Source: Bacteroidales bacterium
Lineage (GTDB): Bacteria; Bacteroidota; Bacteroidia; Bacteroidales; BM520
Reading direction: 5' to 3'
Length of the DNA stretch: 64,000 bases
Assembly: GCA_031276035.1 (NCBI GenBank)
Contig: JAISNV010000021.1
Coordinates: 25,857 to 89,856 of the forward strand
This document shows positions 33,381-41,299 of the stretch, in pieces; positions within the stretch are counted from its first letter, which is position 1, and each line of letters begins with the position of its first letter. Both the position numbers and the translations under genes were made by a program. The notes beneath the pieces were generated by a model that saw nothing but the letters and a program-made list of their open reading frames with translations, was not told the DNA's origin and searched no databases.

Positions 33381-34325
33381 TTATTTCAACAAAAATCTTC
33401 TACTTCCGTTTTTATTATCAAGATACTTCAAGTAAAGCTCCGGATGTTCTTTTTCAAATTTCTTTACATTGAATTTCTCACCATCCTTGCTCGCTTTCCA
33501 TGTTGCCAGAATCTGACCGCAATATGATAGAGCCTCGCCGTCACCGATAATGAACTTCATTGCATCTTCAATCTCTGTCTTTTTACTCCCAAGCTCCGAA
33601 ATTTCATCCTTAAGGCGGTTTAACTCATCATAATACTTCAATACTTCTTCGTTTTTTGTTTCAATAATCTTGCCTTGAATATGCTTTGGGTATTTCATCA
33701 TAACATCATCAATACTGGATAATGCAGGTTCTTGGTTGCCTATGATATTATCAATCCAGAATTTATCTACTTGCTCTATCATATAGTCATAAAAATCCTC
33801 GACAAAATGAATATTCATGTAATCGAAATCTCGTCCGCAACAAAGCCACGCCAAAGCCCCTTGATAAAGTCCGACAACTCCTAATTGATATTGAAGCTGA
33901 CAAAACCAGTAAGGCGGCAGATTATCTTTATCGACACTCATCTGGGTTGTTTTAATCTCCAAAATCCCCTTGTTTGATTTATTTCTTGGCATATCAGGCA
34001 GCCAGAAAAGCCTGTCGGGCGACACTCTTAGATAATCTTTCTCGTTATCTACATAGAGGATATTTTCAGCCGACGACTTAATTATATCAAGTCCTGTTTC
34101 ATCGGCAAAAAATCTTGAAACGGCATCTTCCAGGTAATTGCCTGCCTTCATTAGAAAATTATTCTCCTGTGGCAGATCAATCCCCTTTTTCTTTCGCCAT
34201 AATTGATACGCCGATTGATAAGGGTTAAGTCCGAGAATTGAGGCAACATCGCTGCTGCCTATTCCCTTTTCTCTCTCCTTGAGCCATTGATGGCGGTCTT
34301 TGTTTTTTAATAATATTGCGCTCAT
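33381..34325 (-). CDS. YqaJ-type viral recombinase / exonuclease
   Basis: A 314-residue protein. The start (RHQWLKEREKGIGSSDVASI, then PYQSAYQLWRKKKG) is the classic YqaJ opening. Catalytic residues of the lambda-exonuclease fold are seen as Asp in RVSPDRLFWLPD and GILEIKTTQ (E-x-K) at about 122-125, then WFCQLQYQLGV. The enzyme trims double-stranded DNA ends for strand annealing. Its upstream neighbour is a candidate annealing protein. Confidence 0.85.
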   Translation of the reverse strand: MSAILLKNKDRHQWLKEREKGIGSSDVASILGLNPYQSAYQLWRKKKGIDLPQENNFLMKAGNYLEDAVSRFFADETGLDIIKSSAENILYVDNEKDYLRVSPDRLFWLPDMPRNKSNKGILEIKTTQMSVDKDNLPPYWFCQLQYQLGVVGLYQGALAWLCCGRDFDYMNIHFVEDFYDYMIEQVDKFWIDNIIGNQEPALSSIDDVMMKYPKHIQGKIIETKNEEVLKYYDELNRLKDEISELGSKKTEIEDAMKFIIGDGEALSYCGQILATWKASKDGEKFNVKKFEKEHPELYLKYLDNKNGSRRFLLK

Positions 34326-34331
34326 TATTAA

Positions 34332-35231
34332 TTATTTATTTTCATCATTAAACAATTCGCCTGTCTGTGTGTCAACATTAGTTGTCATAGAATCTTTCGT
34401 TTTGTTTAATTGTTCAGATTTTTTTGTTGCTTCTTGGGCTTTCTTCATATTTTCCTCCGCCTGTTTTTTAGCCGCATCTTCTTTTTTGGCTTCCTCTGCC
34501 GGCTTGATAAATTCTTCTTGAATGGAGGTTGTACCTTCTTTTATTGCCGTCCAGATTGAACGTAAGACAAAAAGCCTTTCGTTGTCGATTTCTTCTTTTT
34601 TACTTATTCCAAGCTTGTCGAAAATCATTTGTTCAGATACCCCTGCTTTTGAAAAATTAGCGAATGCGTTTTGTCTTCCTGTCTCAAGGTCAACGGCTTT
34701 ACCCATTGCAACCTGTTTAACATCTTCAACGACTTTCTTTGTAACTGCCTTTGGTACAACCTTCAGTACAGCATTTCTAAAAGCTATTGCAGAGGCTGCA
34801 TTGCCTGTCACAACCTGCATGTCTTCTGAGAATGTTCTGCCGTTTTTATCGGTTATCCGTCTTTTCACTTCAACCGATACTGCTGTGTTGGTCTCTAAAT
34901 CGTGACAAACACCTTGAGCTGTAATTGTCTTTCCGTCGTTGCCGATAATTCTTGTTTGAACTCTTAAATTCCCCCACGCTCCGGCGATAATTTCACTCAT
35001 GCGAACCGATAATCCTTCAACCATTTTTTTATCGTCGCCCTTACCTCTATACAAGGCATAAAAGCAATCTTCTGCCGTTTCAGTGTCCATTGTAGCGTAA
35101 GTCTTAATCTGATTTAAGACGCTGACAATATTACGTGGGTATTGTTTTGCTGTTGAAATTTGGATGTCTATCTCAGACCTGTTAATAGCCTGCAACATCT
35201 CACTTTCTCTAATTTCAATAATTTCACTCAT
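34332..35231 (-). CDS. Phage recombination-module protein, candidate ssDNA-annealing protein
   Basis: A 299-residue protein, six bases upstream of the YqaJ gene. The body (DCFYALYRGKGDDKKMVEG, a SVRMSEIIAGAWGNLRVQT segment, MQVVTGNAASAIAFRNAVLK) belongs to a common phage family found in the place of RecT/Erf/Rad52-type annealing proteins. The C-terminal ~50 residues are a Lys/Glu-rich low-complexity tail. The family's activity is not certain to me, so the role is inferred from position. Confidence 0.55.
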   Translation of the reverse strand: MSEIIEIRESEMLQAINRSEIDIQISTAKQYPRNIVSVLNQIKTYATMDTETAEDCFYALYRGKGDDKKMVEGLSVRMSEIIAGAWGNLRVQTRIIGNDGKTITAQGVCHDLETNTAVSVEVKRRITDKNGRTFSEDMQVVTGNAASAIAFRNAVLKVVPKAVTKKVVEDVKQVAMGKAVDLETGRQNAFANFSKAGVSEQMIFDKLGISKKEEIDNERLFVLRSIWTAIKEGTTSIQEEFIKPAEEAKKEDAAKKQAEENMKKAQEATKKSEQLNKTKDSMTTNVDTQTGELFNDENK

Positions 35232-35254
35232 AATTTATTTGTTTTTAAAGGTTT

Positions 35255-35506
35255 TTATCTATCATAATAATCCATCGGGTCGTATTCTTCTTCCGGGTCG
35301 TACTCCTCAAGGATAAAGCCTTTACCATTGCAGCACTCACAAGGTTCGTTATCCGGCTCGTTTGTTTCTTCAGGTGTCCAATACCCTTTTCCGCCACATT
35401 CTTCACATTCTACTTTTCTCGTAGGCATATCTTCCGCACCCAACCTGCATTCAGAGGGCAGAGACATATCATAATTGTAAGCCGTCCAACTTCCCGAAAT
35501 ATTCAT
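35255..35506 (-). CDS. Small zinc-finger protein with DnaJ-like CxxCxGxG motifs
   Basis: An 83-residue protein. Two motifs, CEECGGKGYW at about 34-43 and CECCNGKGF at about 55-63, match the CxxCxGxG zinc-binding knuckles of DnaJ. The C-terminus is very acidic (EEYDPEEEYDPMDYYDR). Possibly a chaperone-like accessory of the recombination proteins. Confidence 0.6.
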   Translation of the reverse strand: MNISGSWTAYNYDMSLPSECRLGAEDMPTRKVECEECGGKGYWTPEETNEPDNEPCECCNGKGFILEEYDPEEEYDPMDYYDR

Positions 35507-35508
35507 TG

Positions 35509-36405
35509 TTATTCTGCTTTAATTAATTTTCCATTATCCAAACGATACCATACATCAGCTTCGATGTTTATTCCGTCAACTTGTGCAGCTGCGAAGTCTA
35601 TTATATTATAATTAATATCTCTTTTGGTAAGAATTATAACAGAACCTTTCCCACCTTTCACTTTTCCGTCTGTTGAAGCTATGGCAACTCCGTTTTCTTT
35701 TACAGATGCAGCACCTCCGTCACCAGCATTAGCAGCACCTCTGTCACCAGCATTAGCAGCACCTCTGTTACCAGCATTAGCAGCACCTCTGTCACCAGCA
35801 TTAGCAGCACCTCCGTAACCAGCATTAGCAGCACCTCCGTTACCAGCATTAGCAGCACCTCTGTCACCAGCATTAGCAGCACTATAGTTACCAGCATTAG
35901 CAGCACCTCCGTTACCAGCATTAGCAGCACCATAGTAACCAGCATTAGCAGCACCACAGTCACCAGCATTAGCAGCACCTCCGTTACCAGCATTAGCAGC
36001 ACCATAGTTACCAGCATTATTTGTATCGGCACTGTTTATTTTTTTCTTGAAATCAAAATTTTCAAAAAATGCTGATACTGCAATTTTGCAAATATTAAAT
36101 ACGCCTATCTCTGATTTTACAAGAATTCTTTTTGCGACTCGTTTTGAATTGTTGTCCCCTTTTTCACCCGAAACATCATTTGCCTCTACAATTGCAAATC
36201 TATTACCATCACCGGCGCTATAATATCCAAGCACATCATGCGGATTTTCGCAAAAATGAAATCCTTTCTCACATAATTTTACTTCACCTTCCGTTTCTTC
36301 TTTGCCGATCTCATATTGTTTATCACGACATTTTAATTCTTTGTCAAAGCCCTTATATCCAATAACAGGCTTGTTTTCAGTTTTGTTTTCTTTTGTTGTT
36401 TCCAT
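35509..36405 (-). CDS. DUF7666-type phage protein with 8-residue beta-solenoid repeats
   Basis: A 298-residue protein. The first ~120 residues match the phage DUF7666-type domain (GYKGFDKELKCRDKQYEIGK, then LCEKGFHFCENPHDVLGYY). Then 13 perfect-length units of eight residues (NAG-x-x-G-A-A) run from residue 130 to 233, likely forming a left-handed beta solenoid, and a conserved end domain follows (GVAIASTDGKVKGGKGSVII ... WYRLDNGKLIKAE). The function of the family is unknown. It sits among early genes, upstream of recombination genes. Confidence 0.75.
   Translation of the reverse strand: METTKENKTENKPVIGYKGFDKELKCRDKQYEIGKEETEGEVKLCEKGFHFCENPHDVLGYYSAGDGNRFAIVEANDVSGEKGDNNSKRVAKRILVKSEIGVFNICKIAVSAFFENFDFKKKINSADTNNAGNYGAANAGNGGAANAGDCGAANAGYYGAANAGNGGAANAGNYSAANAGDRGAANAGNGGAANAGYGGAANAGDRGAANAGNRGAANAGDRGAANAGDGGAASVKENGVAIASTDGKVKGGKGSVIILTKRDINYNIIDFAAAQVDGINIEADVWYRLDNGKLIKAE
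35707..36018. repeat. 13 tandem 24-bp coding repeats
   Basis: Each unit encodes NAG, two variable residues, then G/S-A-A. Variation is almost confined to codons four (AAC, GAC, TAC) and five (GGA, AGA, TGT, TAT); the other six codons are nearly identical in DNA. That points to recent expansion or homogenisation. It is not a CRISPR array: there are no spacers. Confidence 0.95.
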
Positions 36406-36410
36406 TGTTA

Positions 36411-36707
36411 TTACATTGTTTTAATTTCGATTATGCTTCCTATCATTTCTGATTGCTCCAGTGCAATCAATTGTGCTAATGAGTAGAGCTTTTTTGAATT
36501 CTTCTCCACTCCTGAACGAATATACGTAAGCTTTCCTTCTCTTGCCCAACGCCTTATTCTCGCCTCGCCGAAACGGCGGTAAGCCTGTCTTTCGCTTACA
36601 AGATCATCTTTGGGATTTGCAGCAGCAATATATTTGCTTACCGCCGTTTCAGCGGCAGCACTCAATATATCTTGCAGTTTGGATATTGGAAAGCAAACGT
36701 AATTCAT
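36411..36707 (-). CDS. Small helix-turn-helix DNA-binding protein (excisionase/MerR-like)
   Basis: A 98-residue protein. The segment LVSERQAYRRFGEARIRRWA followed by GKLTYIRSGVEKNSKKLYS has the helix-turn-helix plus wing of excisionase-like winged HTH proteins. It could act as an early regulator. It lies five bases before the DUF7666 gene. Confidence 0.6.
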   Translation of the reverse strand: MNYVCFPISKLQDILSAAAETAVSKYIAAANPKDDLVSERQAYRRFGEARIRRWAREGKLTYIRSGVEKNSKKLYSLAQLIALEQSEMIGSIIEIKTM

Positions 36708-36711
36708 GGTT

Positions 36712-36831
36712 TTAGTTTTTCTTTAAGAATGCTAAGGCGTTTACTACCTTTCTAATATTCTTGCCTCTTTTGACAATCTTACCGTTCTCGGCGTATTGCC
36801 ATATTCCGTTGACACAATTAAACGTTCTCAT
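36712..36831 (-). CDS. Very small phage protein (39 residues)
   Basis: Starts MRTFNCVNGIWQYAENGKIV and ends in a basic helix. It overlaps the preceding small frame by 14 bases and ends five bases before the next gene, so it fills an otherwise empty part of the operon. Coding is supported by context and composition only. Confidence 0.4.
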   Translation of the reverse strand: MRTFNCVNGIWQYAENGKIVKRGKNIRKVVNALAFLKKN

Positions 36832-36937
36832 AAATTCTCCTTACGTCGTTAAGTAGTTGAAGCGCACCGAAAAGGTACGGTAGTGGTTTTTGCTCTTGTG
36901 AAGCTTGTTTCTTTGGTTGTTTTTTCTTGTTTTTCAT
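36818..36937 (-). CDS. Very small basic phage protein (39 residues)
   Basis: MKNKKKQPKKQASQEQKPLP at the start, then LPYLFGALQLLNDVRRIYENV. A strongly basic N-terminus and an amphipathic helix. It lies 12 bases after the DUF3853 gene and overlaps the next small frame. Supported by context only. Confidence 0.4.
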   Translation of the reverse strand: MKNKKKQPKKQASQEQKPLPYLFGALQLLNDVRRIYENV

Positions 36938-36949
36938 AGTGATTTTATT

Positions 36950-37252
36950 TTAAAAGTTTTCTTCTTCTTCTTTATGTTTTCTCATTAATTCCAAAGCAAG
37001 ATCAGCATTAACGACAATCTTTCTGCCGGATTGATGAATTGCCTCATCAATGACTTTGCTTTTTTTAATCCTATTCGCTGTTGTTTTACTGCAATCAAAT
37101 AAATCAGCAATTCCTTTAATACCATAAACATATCGTTTCTCAGGAGTTGGAACAAAGTTTCTTTCAGTAACAGGGGTGTAATCTTTTCCAAGTAATTGCA
37201 TCAATTCCCCAACTGTCAAGTCAATTATCCGTGTGTCGTTTGTGATGTTCAT
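36950..37252 (-). CDS. DUF3853-family helix-turn-helix protein
   Basis: A 100-residue protein. YVYGIKGIADLFDCSKTTAN, then RIKKSKVIDEAIHQSGRKIV and ADLALELM is the clear DUF3853 pattern, common in Bacteroidota phages and mobile elements. The fold is helix-turn-helix. Likely an early transcription regulator of the phage. Confidence 0.8.
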   Translation of the reverse strand: MNITNDTRIIDLTVGELMQLLGKDYTPVTERNFVPTPEKRYVYGIKGIADLFDCSKTTANRIKKSKVIDEAIHQSGRKIVVNADLALELMRKHKEEEENF

Positions 37253-37262
37253 GGCTGTTTAT

Positions 37263-37472
37263 TTAATTTTTAAAGAAATAATGTGAGTTGCATTCTGCCC
37301 ATGCGCTTTGTAAATATGCTTCTACTTTATCAGACTTACCATGAATATCAGTTGCTTTTTTTACTGCTATCTCAATTGTGCTATTTGTGTGTGATTCAAA
37401 TTTTTTGTGATGCTCCTTAGCTTCAATAAGAAGGTTTTCAAGGTCTGCAATTGTTAATGTAATTTTTGCCAT
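37263..37472 (-). CDS. Small phage protein of unknown function
   Basis: A 69-residue, helical protein (TLTIADLENLLIEAKEHHKK). It is ten bases upstream of the DUF3853 gene on the same strand. Not recognised. Confidence 0.45.
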   Translation of the reverse strand: MAKITLTIADLENLLIEAKEHHKKFESHTNSTIEIAVKKATDIHGKSDKVEAYLQSAWAECNSHYFFKN

Positions 37473-37502
37473 ATTATTTCATTTAGGTGTTTTATTATAT
37501 TT

Positions 37503-37883
37503 TTAAAGGTTATAAGCCGTTTCAGTTCTTCTGCCTCGTGAATAATGGCAATATCTGCCTGATGTACGAGCATTTCTGATGTTGTTTCTCCTAATATTAT
37601 AATTAGGTATAATTGACAACATCACGACAACCGTCATAACTATCGTTTCGATGATTTTCTTGCGGATTTCATTATAATCTAATCCTAAGAAATTACACAG
37701 GTAAAAGCCTGTTAATTCAGAGGCTTTATGTACTTCTACTTTTTTATAGGTTTCACGCATGATATTTTCTACCGTGCGTATAGAAATACCTAATATATCG
37801 GCAACTTCTTTTTGCGCGTGTCCTGTTGCTATTAGTCCCGCAATCTGTTCTTGCCTCTTTGTTAATATAGCATCAGTATTCAT
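37503..37883 (-). CDS. LuxR-type helix-turn-helix regulator with membrane segment
   Basis: A 126-residue protein. Residues ~7-60 are a LuxR/FixJ-type HTH (LTKRQEQIAGLIATGHAQKE, then ADILGISIRTVENIM). A hydrophobic helix follows at about 81-95 (IIETIVMTVVVMLSII), then an Arg/Asn-rich end. This composite is known from Bacteroides phages, where it sits in the early control region. Its start overlaps the stop of the next upstream gene by one base, so the pair is one transcript from the leftward promoter. Confidence 0.7.
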   Translation of the reverse strand: MNTDAILTKRQEQIAGLIATGHAQKEVADILGISIRTVENIMRETYKKVEVHKASELTGFYLCNFLGLDYNEIRKKIIETIVMTVVVMLSIIPNYNIRRNNIRNARTSGRYCHYSRGRRTETAYNL

Positions 37884-38119
37884 TATTCAGCTCCCCAGAT
37901 TTCAGTTATACCATATTCAGCGAATACCGTTTCAATATTCTTTGCTTCTTCGAGGTTAGGAATTACTTCTCCGTTTAATCTTCTATTCCATTGAGGAGTT
38001 GATGTTATTCTTAATACCGTTTGTATTTTCATCCTTACTTCTAAGGATAGGTTTTGCGGAACTTTACCGTAACCTTTGCGAAAACTATACTGTGTTGCGT
38101 TTGTTATTTTTTGACCCAT
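37883..38119 (-). CDS. First gene of the leftward operon, possible Cro-like or regulator
   Basis: A 78-residue protein (KITNATQYSFRKGYGKVPQN ... WNRRLNGEVIPNLEEAKNIE). The pattern resembles the N-terminal part of phage regulatory proteins of Bacteroidota, with a helical DNA-binding-like segment. It is the first gene after the leftward promoter, facing the repressor, the position of Cro in lambda. Confidence 0.5.
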   Translation of the reverse strand: MGQKITNATQYSFRKGYGKVPQNLSLEVRMKIQTVLRITSTPQWNRRLNGEVIPNLEEAKNIETVFAEYGITEIWGAE

Positions 38120-38180
38120 GTTATTTATTTTTAGTTATTAATAGGTGTTTTTTGCTATTGTCAGTTTAAAGTATTTTGAT

Positions 38181-38188
38181 TACTTTTG
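38181..38188 (+). promoter_or_regulatory. Rightward (lysogeny-side) promoter -7 box
   Basis: TACTTTTG matches TAnnTTTG, with TTG at 38159-38161 exactly 19 bases upstream as the -33 element. It would start transcription near 38195 toward the membrane protein and repressor genes. It overlaps the opposite promoter in the sense that its transcript crosses it. Confidence 0.7.
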
Positions 38189-38208
38189 TATCGTTTAATT
38201 AGATAATG

Positions 38209-38216
38209 CAAAGATA
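38209..38216 (-). promoter_or_regulatory. Leftward (lytic-side) promoter -7 box
   Basis: On the minus strand TATCTTTG matches TAnnTTTG, with TTG (38236-38238) 19 bases upstream. It would start near 38202 and serve the early leftward operon. Confidence 0.7.
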
Positions 38217-38262
38217 CAACATAAAACTACAAATACAACAATATCCTACACAAATGTAGTAT
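38215..38262. promoter_or_regulatory. Candidate operator cluster
   Basis: Repeated TACAA elements (38215, 38228, 38234) and a CTACA/TGTAG inverted pair lie over the -33 of the leftward promoter. The block ATACAACAA also occurs just before the repressor gene (about 39093-39101), so these may be repressor sites. Confidence 0.4.
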
Positions 38263-38320
38263 TTCGACTGTTAAAAAATGTTAACAACTTGTAATTGATT
38301 GAAAATAAGATAAATATAAA

Positions 38321-38923
38321 ATGAAAAGAAATAAAAATTGGTTAGTAGTTATTTTGTCAGGGTTGGCAATATTATTTAGTATTACTGCAGTAATTATATC
38401 ATTAAGCAATACGCAAAATCCCGATAATGCCTTTTTCGGTTGGATTGTAGCAACATTAACATCGATGGTTTTATTGTTAATTGGTTGGCAGATTTATACA
38501 TTTATAGATGTAAAAAATAGATTAGATAATATAGAAAAGAATGTAGATGTAAAAGTTAAAGGATTATCTAAATTGAGCGCTGATATTCAAGAAAGAGCAT
38601 TAATTAATGATGGTCATTCTGAAAATGCAATATCAAGAGTTTATTTGAATCTTATTTCTCCAAAAGAGAATCAAGAATATCCATTTAGATTTTTACTTCA
38701 TTCGCTATTGGCTATGACTCATTATAATATAACAGGTAAATATGATTTATGCAATCAAATAACAGATATTGCGATTACCACAATTGATGATTATTCAGGG
38801 TTTTGTTTGACCGAAGCACAAAAAAACATCCTAATTTCTCGAACAAATGGAATGATGTATCCTGACAGAATTGGGCGGCTTGTTGAATTAAGGCAGAAAA
38901 TTATAAATATTGAGGGCATATAA
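38321..38923 (+). CDS. Membrane protein in the lysogeny region
   Basis: A 200-residue protein with two N-terminal transmembrane helices (about residues 8-30 and 38-62, in a short hairpin) followed by a soluble helical domain with a KNRLDNIEKNVDVKVK coiled coil. It is the first rightward gene after the promoter at 38181. No family is recognised. Proteins of this layout next to a repressor are often exclusion factors, but no direct evidence exists here. Confidence 0.6.
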   Translation: MKRNKNWLVVILSGLAILFSITAVIISLSNTQNPDNAFFGWIVATLTSMVLLLIGWQIYTFIDVKNRLDNIEKNVDVKVKGLSKLSADIQERALINDGHSENAISRVYLNLISPKENQEYPFRFLLHSLLAMTHYNITGKYDLCNQITDIAITTIDDYSGFCLTEAQKNILISRTNGMMYPDRIGRLVELRQKIINIEGI

Positions 38924-39067
38924 TTATAATGAAGATGCTTTTAATATATCATCATCCATTGATTCGTAATATGGTCTTGCTTTTTCGTACCATTGAAATG
39001 ATTCTAAAAGAGAATCTAAAATATGATCAATCAAAAAAAGATATGAAAAAAGATTTGAAAATTTCAT
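38924..39067 (-). CDS. Possible small frame between lysogeny genes (uncertain strand)
   Basis: On the minus strand a 47-codon frame has a good protein-like end (SFQWYEKARPYYESMDDDIL). On the plus strand a 46-codon frame covers the same bases (38929-39069) but is less protein-like. Only one, or neither, may be real. Confidence 0.3.
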   Translation of the reverse strand: MKFSNLFSYLFLIDHILDSLLESFQWYEKARPYYESMDDDILKASSL

Positions 39068-39111
39068 AACAACTTAAATTAAAATTTTACAAATATACAA
39101 CAAAATACGAC

Positions 39112-39570
39112 ATGGCTAATAAAATAAAAAATCATTACTTAAATAAACTTATAAGTCATTTAAAGATGAATTCAAAGGAATTTTCAGAAAGTTTAGGTTA
39201 TAAAAGACCTGACAGAATATATCATATTTTAAATGGCAGAAATGGGGTTAGTTCTGAAGTTGCAAATGATATTTGTAGAATTTATGATAATGTTGACTAT
39301 AATTGGTTAATGACAGGAATTGGCGACATGCTAAAAAAAGAGAGTGCTGATAGTAAATTATTAAATGATAATATAGAAGAATTTGTTGTTTCTAAAAAAG
39401 AATTATGGGAAATGCTTAAAAATATGGAGAAAACCTTATCTTCGCAGCAAGAAGAAAATTTAATATTAGTAAAATTAATGCAAGACAAGATACTTACACC
39501 AGCATTAAGGCGGGAGGTGGGTGTTGCAAACGAAGAGAAGGACGATGTGAACTTTGCAAATGCAAAATAG
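39112..39570 (+). CDS. Phage repressor, CI-like helix-turn-helix
   Basis: A 152-residue protein. An HTH runs from about residue 10 to 60 (NKLISHLKMNSKEFSESLGY, then YHILNGRNGVSSEVANDIC and a WLMTGIGDML end) as in the repressors of Bacteroidota phages. A charged linker and a helical C-terminus likely for dimerisation follow. No peptidase (LexA-like) domain is seen, so cleavage upon SOS is not expected for this protein alone. It is followed by the small lysogeny genes. Confidence 0.8.
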   Translation: MANKIKNHYLNKLISHLKMNSKEFSESLGYKRPDRIYHILNGRNGVSSEVANDICRIYDNVDYNWLMTGIGDMLKKESADSKLLNDNIEEFVVSKKELWEMLKNMEKTLSSQQEENLILVKLMQDKILTPALRREVGVANEEKDDVNFANAK

Positions 39571-39624
39571 TGAAATTTGGAAAAGAACAATTTATAATAA
39601 AAAAATATTAAAATTTAAAATACA

Positions 39625-40065
39625 ATGAAAAAAATAATGATATTAATAATCATAGGAATAATGCTTTTTTTTATTTCATGTGAGTCAGAACAAGAAAGAG
39701 AGTTTGTTGTTGATGAATTAGCCGGAACATGGATTTTGTCTGAAAAAAGAGATGTTGAAAATGAGGATAAAATATTAGAAACTCATGATACTATAATTTT
39801 TACATACGATAATTATTATCTTTTGGCTTCTATAAATTATTATCAAGATGATATTGCCCTTAAAGATATTAGAGCGTTTAAAGTTATTAGTGAGAATAGA
39901 TATGATGTTATAATTAGTGGTAGCATGCGAGATGTACAATATAACGAGTATATTCCTATTAATAATGAAGAATTTAATTATTATATTACAAGGGTTGAGA
40001 TTCTGACTTTAAAATATAGTCAAGATAATTTTAGTGGAACATATGAATACAGGCGAATAGAATAA
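39625..40065 (+). CDS. Lipoprotein of the lysogeny cassette
   Basis: A 146-residue protein with a lipoprotein signal (hydrophobic core, FFISC with Cys at about residue 19). The rest has the beta-rich, Tyr-rich look of a lipocalin-like domain (ELAGTWILSEKRDVENEDKI ...). Located between repressor and integrase on the plus strand, it is probably expressed in the lysogen and could change the cell surface or exclude other phages. Confidence 0.6.
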   Translation: MKKIMILIIIGIMLFFISCESEQEREFVVDELAGTWILSEKRDVENEDKILETHDTIIFTYDNYYLLASINYYQDDIALKDIRAFKVISENRYDVIISGSMRDVQYNEYIPINNEEFNYYITRVEILTLKYSQDNFSGTYEYRRIE

Positions 40066-40092
40066 TCTAAATACTAACAAAAAAGAACAATT

Positions 40093-40536
40093 ATGAAAAA
40101 AATTATCGTAGTTATAACACTTACAGTTATTAACGTAACATTATTATCACAAGGATTTCAAAAGAAAAGTAAAGCTGAAAGAATAGGCATTTATGAACTT
40201 GGAAATTATTATTTATACAAACATTCGGCTGATTCAGTTACAGTATATTCTTTTACTATGAGAGATAAAGAGTATAATTCAAATAATTTTATTCAGGTAA
40301 TAATTGGCAACAAAGAAGAAACTATAGAATTTTTTGAAAACTTTATTGTAACAATTGATTCAATGGAAAAAGGAGATCAATTTGAATTAGGACTACCAGA
40401 GGGAAATAAGGGGTTTTATTATAACCTTCTGGGAGTAAAAACCATTGGAATTACCGTTGGTAACATAGGAGAATGGGGTTTTATGAATAAGACTGTTGCA
40501 AACAATATGCTGAAAGATATGAGAAAAGAAAAATAA
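40093..40536 (+). CDS. Secreted protein of the lysogeny cassette
   Basis: A 147-residue protein with an N-terminal signal peptide (MKKIIVVITLTVINVTLLSQG). The mature part is mixed alpha/beta with no Cys. Not recognised. It follows the lipoprotein by 27 bases on the same strand. Confidence 0.55.
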   Translation: MKKIIVVITLTVINVTLLSQGFQKKSKAERIGIYELGNYYLYKHSADSVTVYSFTMRDKEYNSNNFIQVIIGNKEETIEFFENFIVTIDSMEKGDQFELGLPEGNKGFYYNLLGVKTIGITVGNIGEWGFMNKTVANNMLKDMRKEK

Positions 40537-40561
40537 ATATTAATTAACTAAAAAAAGAATT

Positions 40562-40858
40562 ATGGTAGAAAAAGAAATTATTTTAAGCAAGTTTAATGAA
40601 CTTAAAAAAGCAACTGATTATGTTTCAGATTTAGAAGTTAAAATTTCTGACAAAGAATTGAAATTTTTTGAAAACACAGATGAAATTGATACAATTGAAT
40701 TTTTAAACCAATTTTATGAAAAATACGGTAAAATTATCAAATTCTATTATAAAAAGAAAACATTTAAGGCTATAAACACAATTAAGATAATAGTTGTTGT
40801 GTTTACAATATTATCTGTATTTGGGGCTATAATAATGGGGATAGCTTCGACTTTTTAA
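40562..40858 (+). CDS. Tail-anchored membrane protein of the lysogeny cassette
   Basis: A 98-residue protein. The first ~73 residues are charged and helical; one C-terminal transmembrane helix (about 74-96, IIVVVFTILSVFGAIIMGIAS) anchors it. No signal peptide, so the body is cytoplasmic. Confidence 0.55.
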   Translation: MVEKEIILSKFNELKKATDYVSDLEVKISDKELKFFENTDEIDTIEFLNQFYEKYGKIIKFYYKKKTFKAINTIKIIVVVFTILSVFGAIIMGIASTF

Positions 40859-40885
40859 AAAATACAGTATGATATAATTGTGATT

Positions 40886-41296
40886 ATGGGAACAGAAAAG
40901 AAAGTACTAACAGACGATGAAATTATTAATGAACTTTTAAGTAGAGTAATTAAAGATAGAAATAAGACAGTTTTTATTTACGATACCTACCACGAATTGA
41001 CTTCTGAACAAAACCCAAATATAACCGATATGGCTGTTATTAGAATTAGAAGCATTATTAAGGGATATGGAATAGCAGATGTAGCAGAGACAAATAGGGC
41101 TTTAATATGGGAAAATAAATTAACTTCTAATATAATTAATGAATATGGTAGTTTTATTAAATATAAAGAACATTTGCATAAAGAAGAAAAAATAAAAAGT
41201 AGGCGGGAAAAATGGAGTTTTATAATCACTATAATAGGTCTTACTGTGGCTGTGCTTACATTATTGGTATTGACTTTTACTTATTTTAAAAATTAA
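40886..41296 (+). CDS. Tail-anchored protein with winged-helix-like domain
   Basis: A 136-residue protein from the ATG at 40886. The body (DDEIINELLSRVIKDRNKTV ... RIRSIIKGYGIADVAETNRA ... NIINEYGSFIKYKEHLHKEE) follows the pattern of small winged-helix proteins of Bacteroidota that carry a C-terminal membrane anchor; the anchor is at about 109-131. Layout is like that of the preceding gene, so both may work at the inner membrane. Confidence 0.55.
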   Translation: MGTEKKVLTDDEIINELLSRVIKDRNKTVFIYDTYHELTSEQNPNITDMAVIRIRSIIKGYGIADVAETNRALIWENKLTSNIINEYGSFIKYKEHLHKEEKIKSRREKWSFIITIIGLTVAVLTLLVLTFTYFKN

Positions 41297-41299
41297 TCC

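Noticed and set aside
35707..36018. CRISPR-like array
   Set aside because: The 24-bp repeats have no spacers and encode in-frame NAGxxGAA units of a solenoid protein.
35700..36032. Minus-strand frame of repeated Met-Leu-Val-Thr
   Set aside because: It is the out-of-frame shadow of the solenoid repeats.
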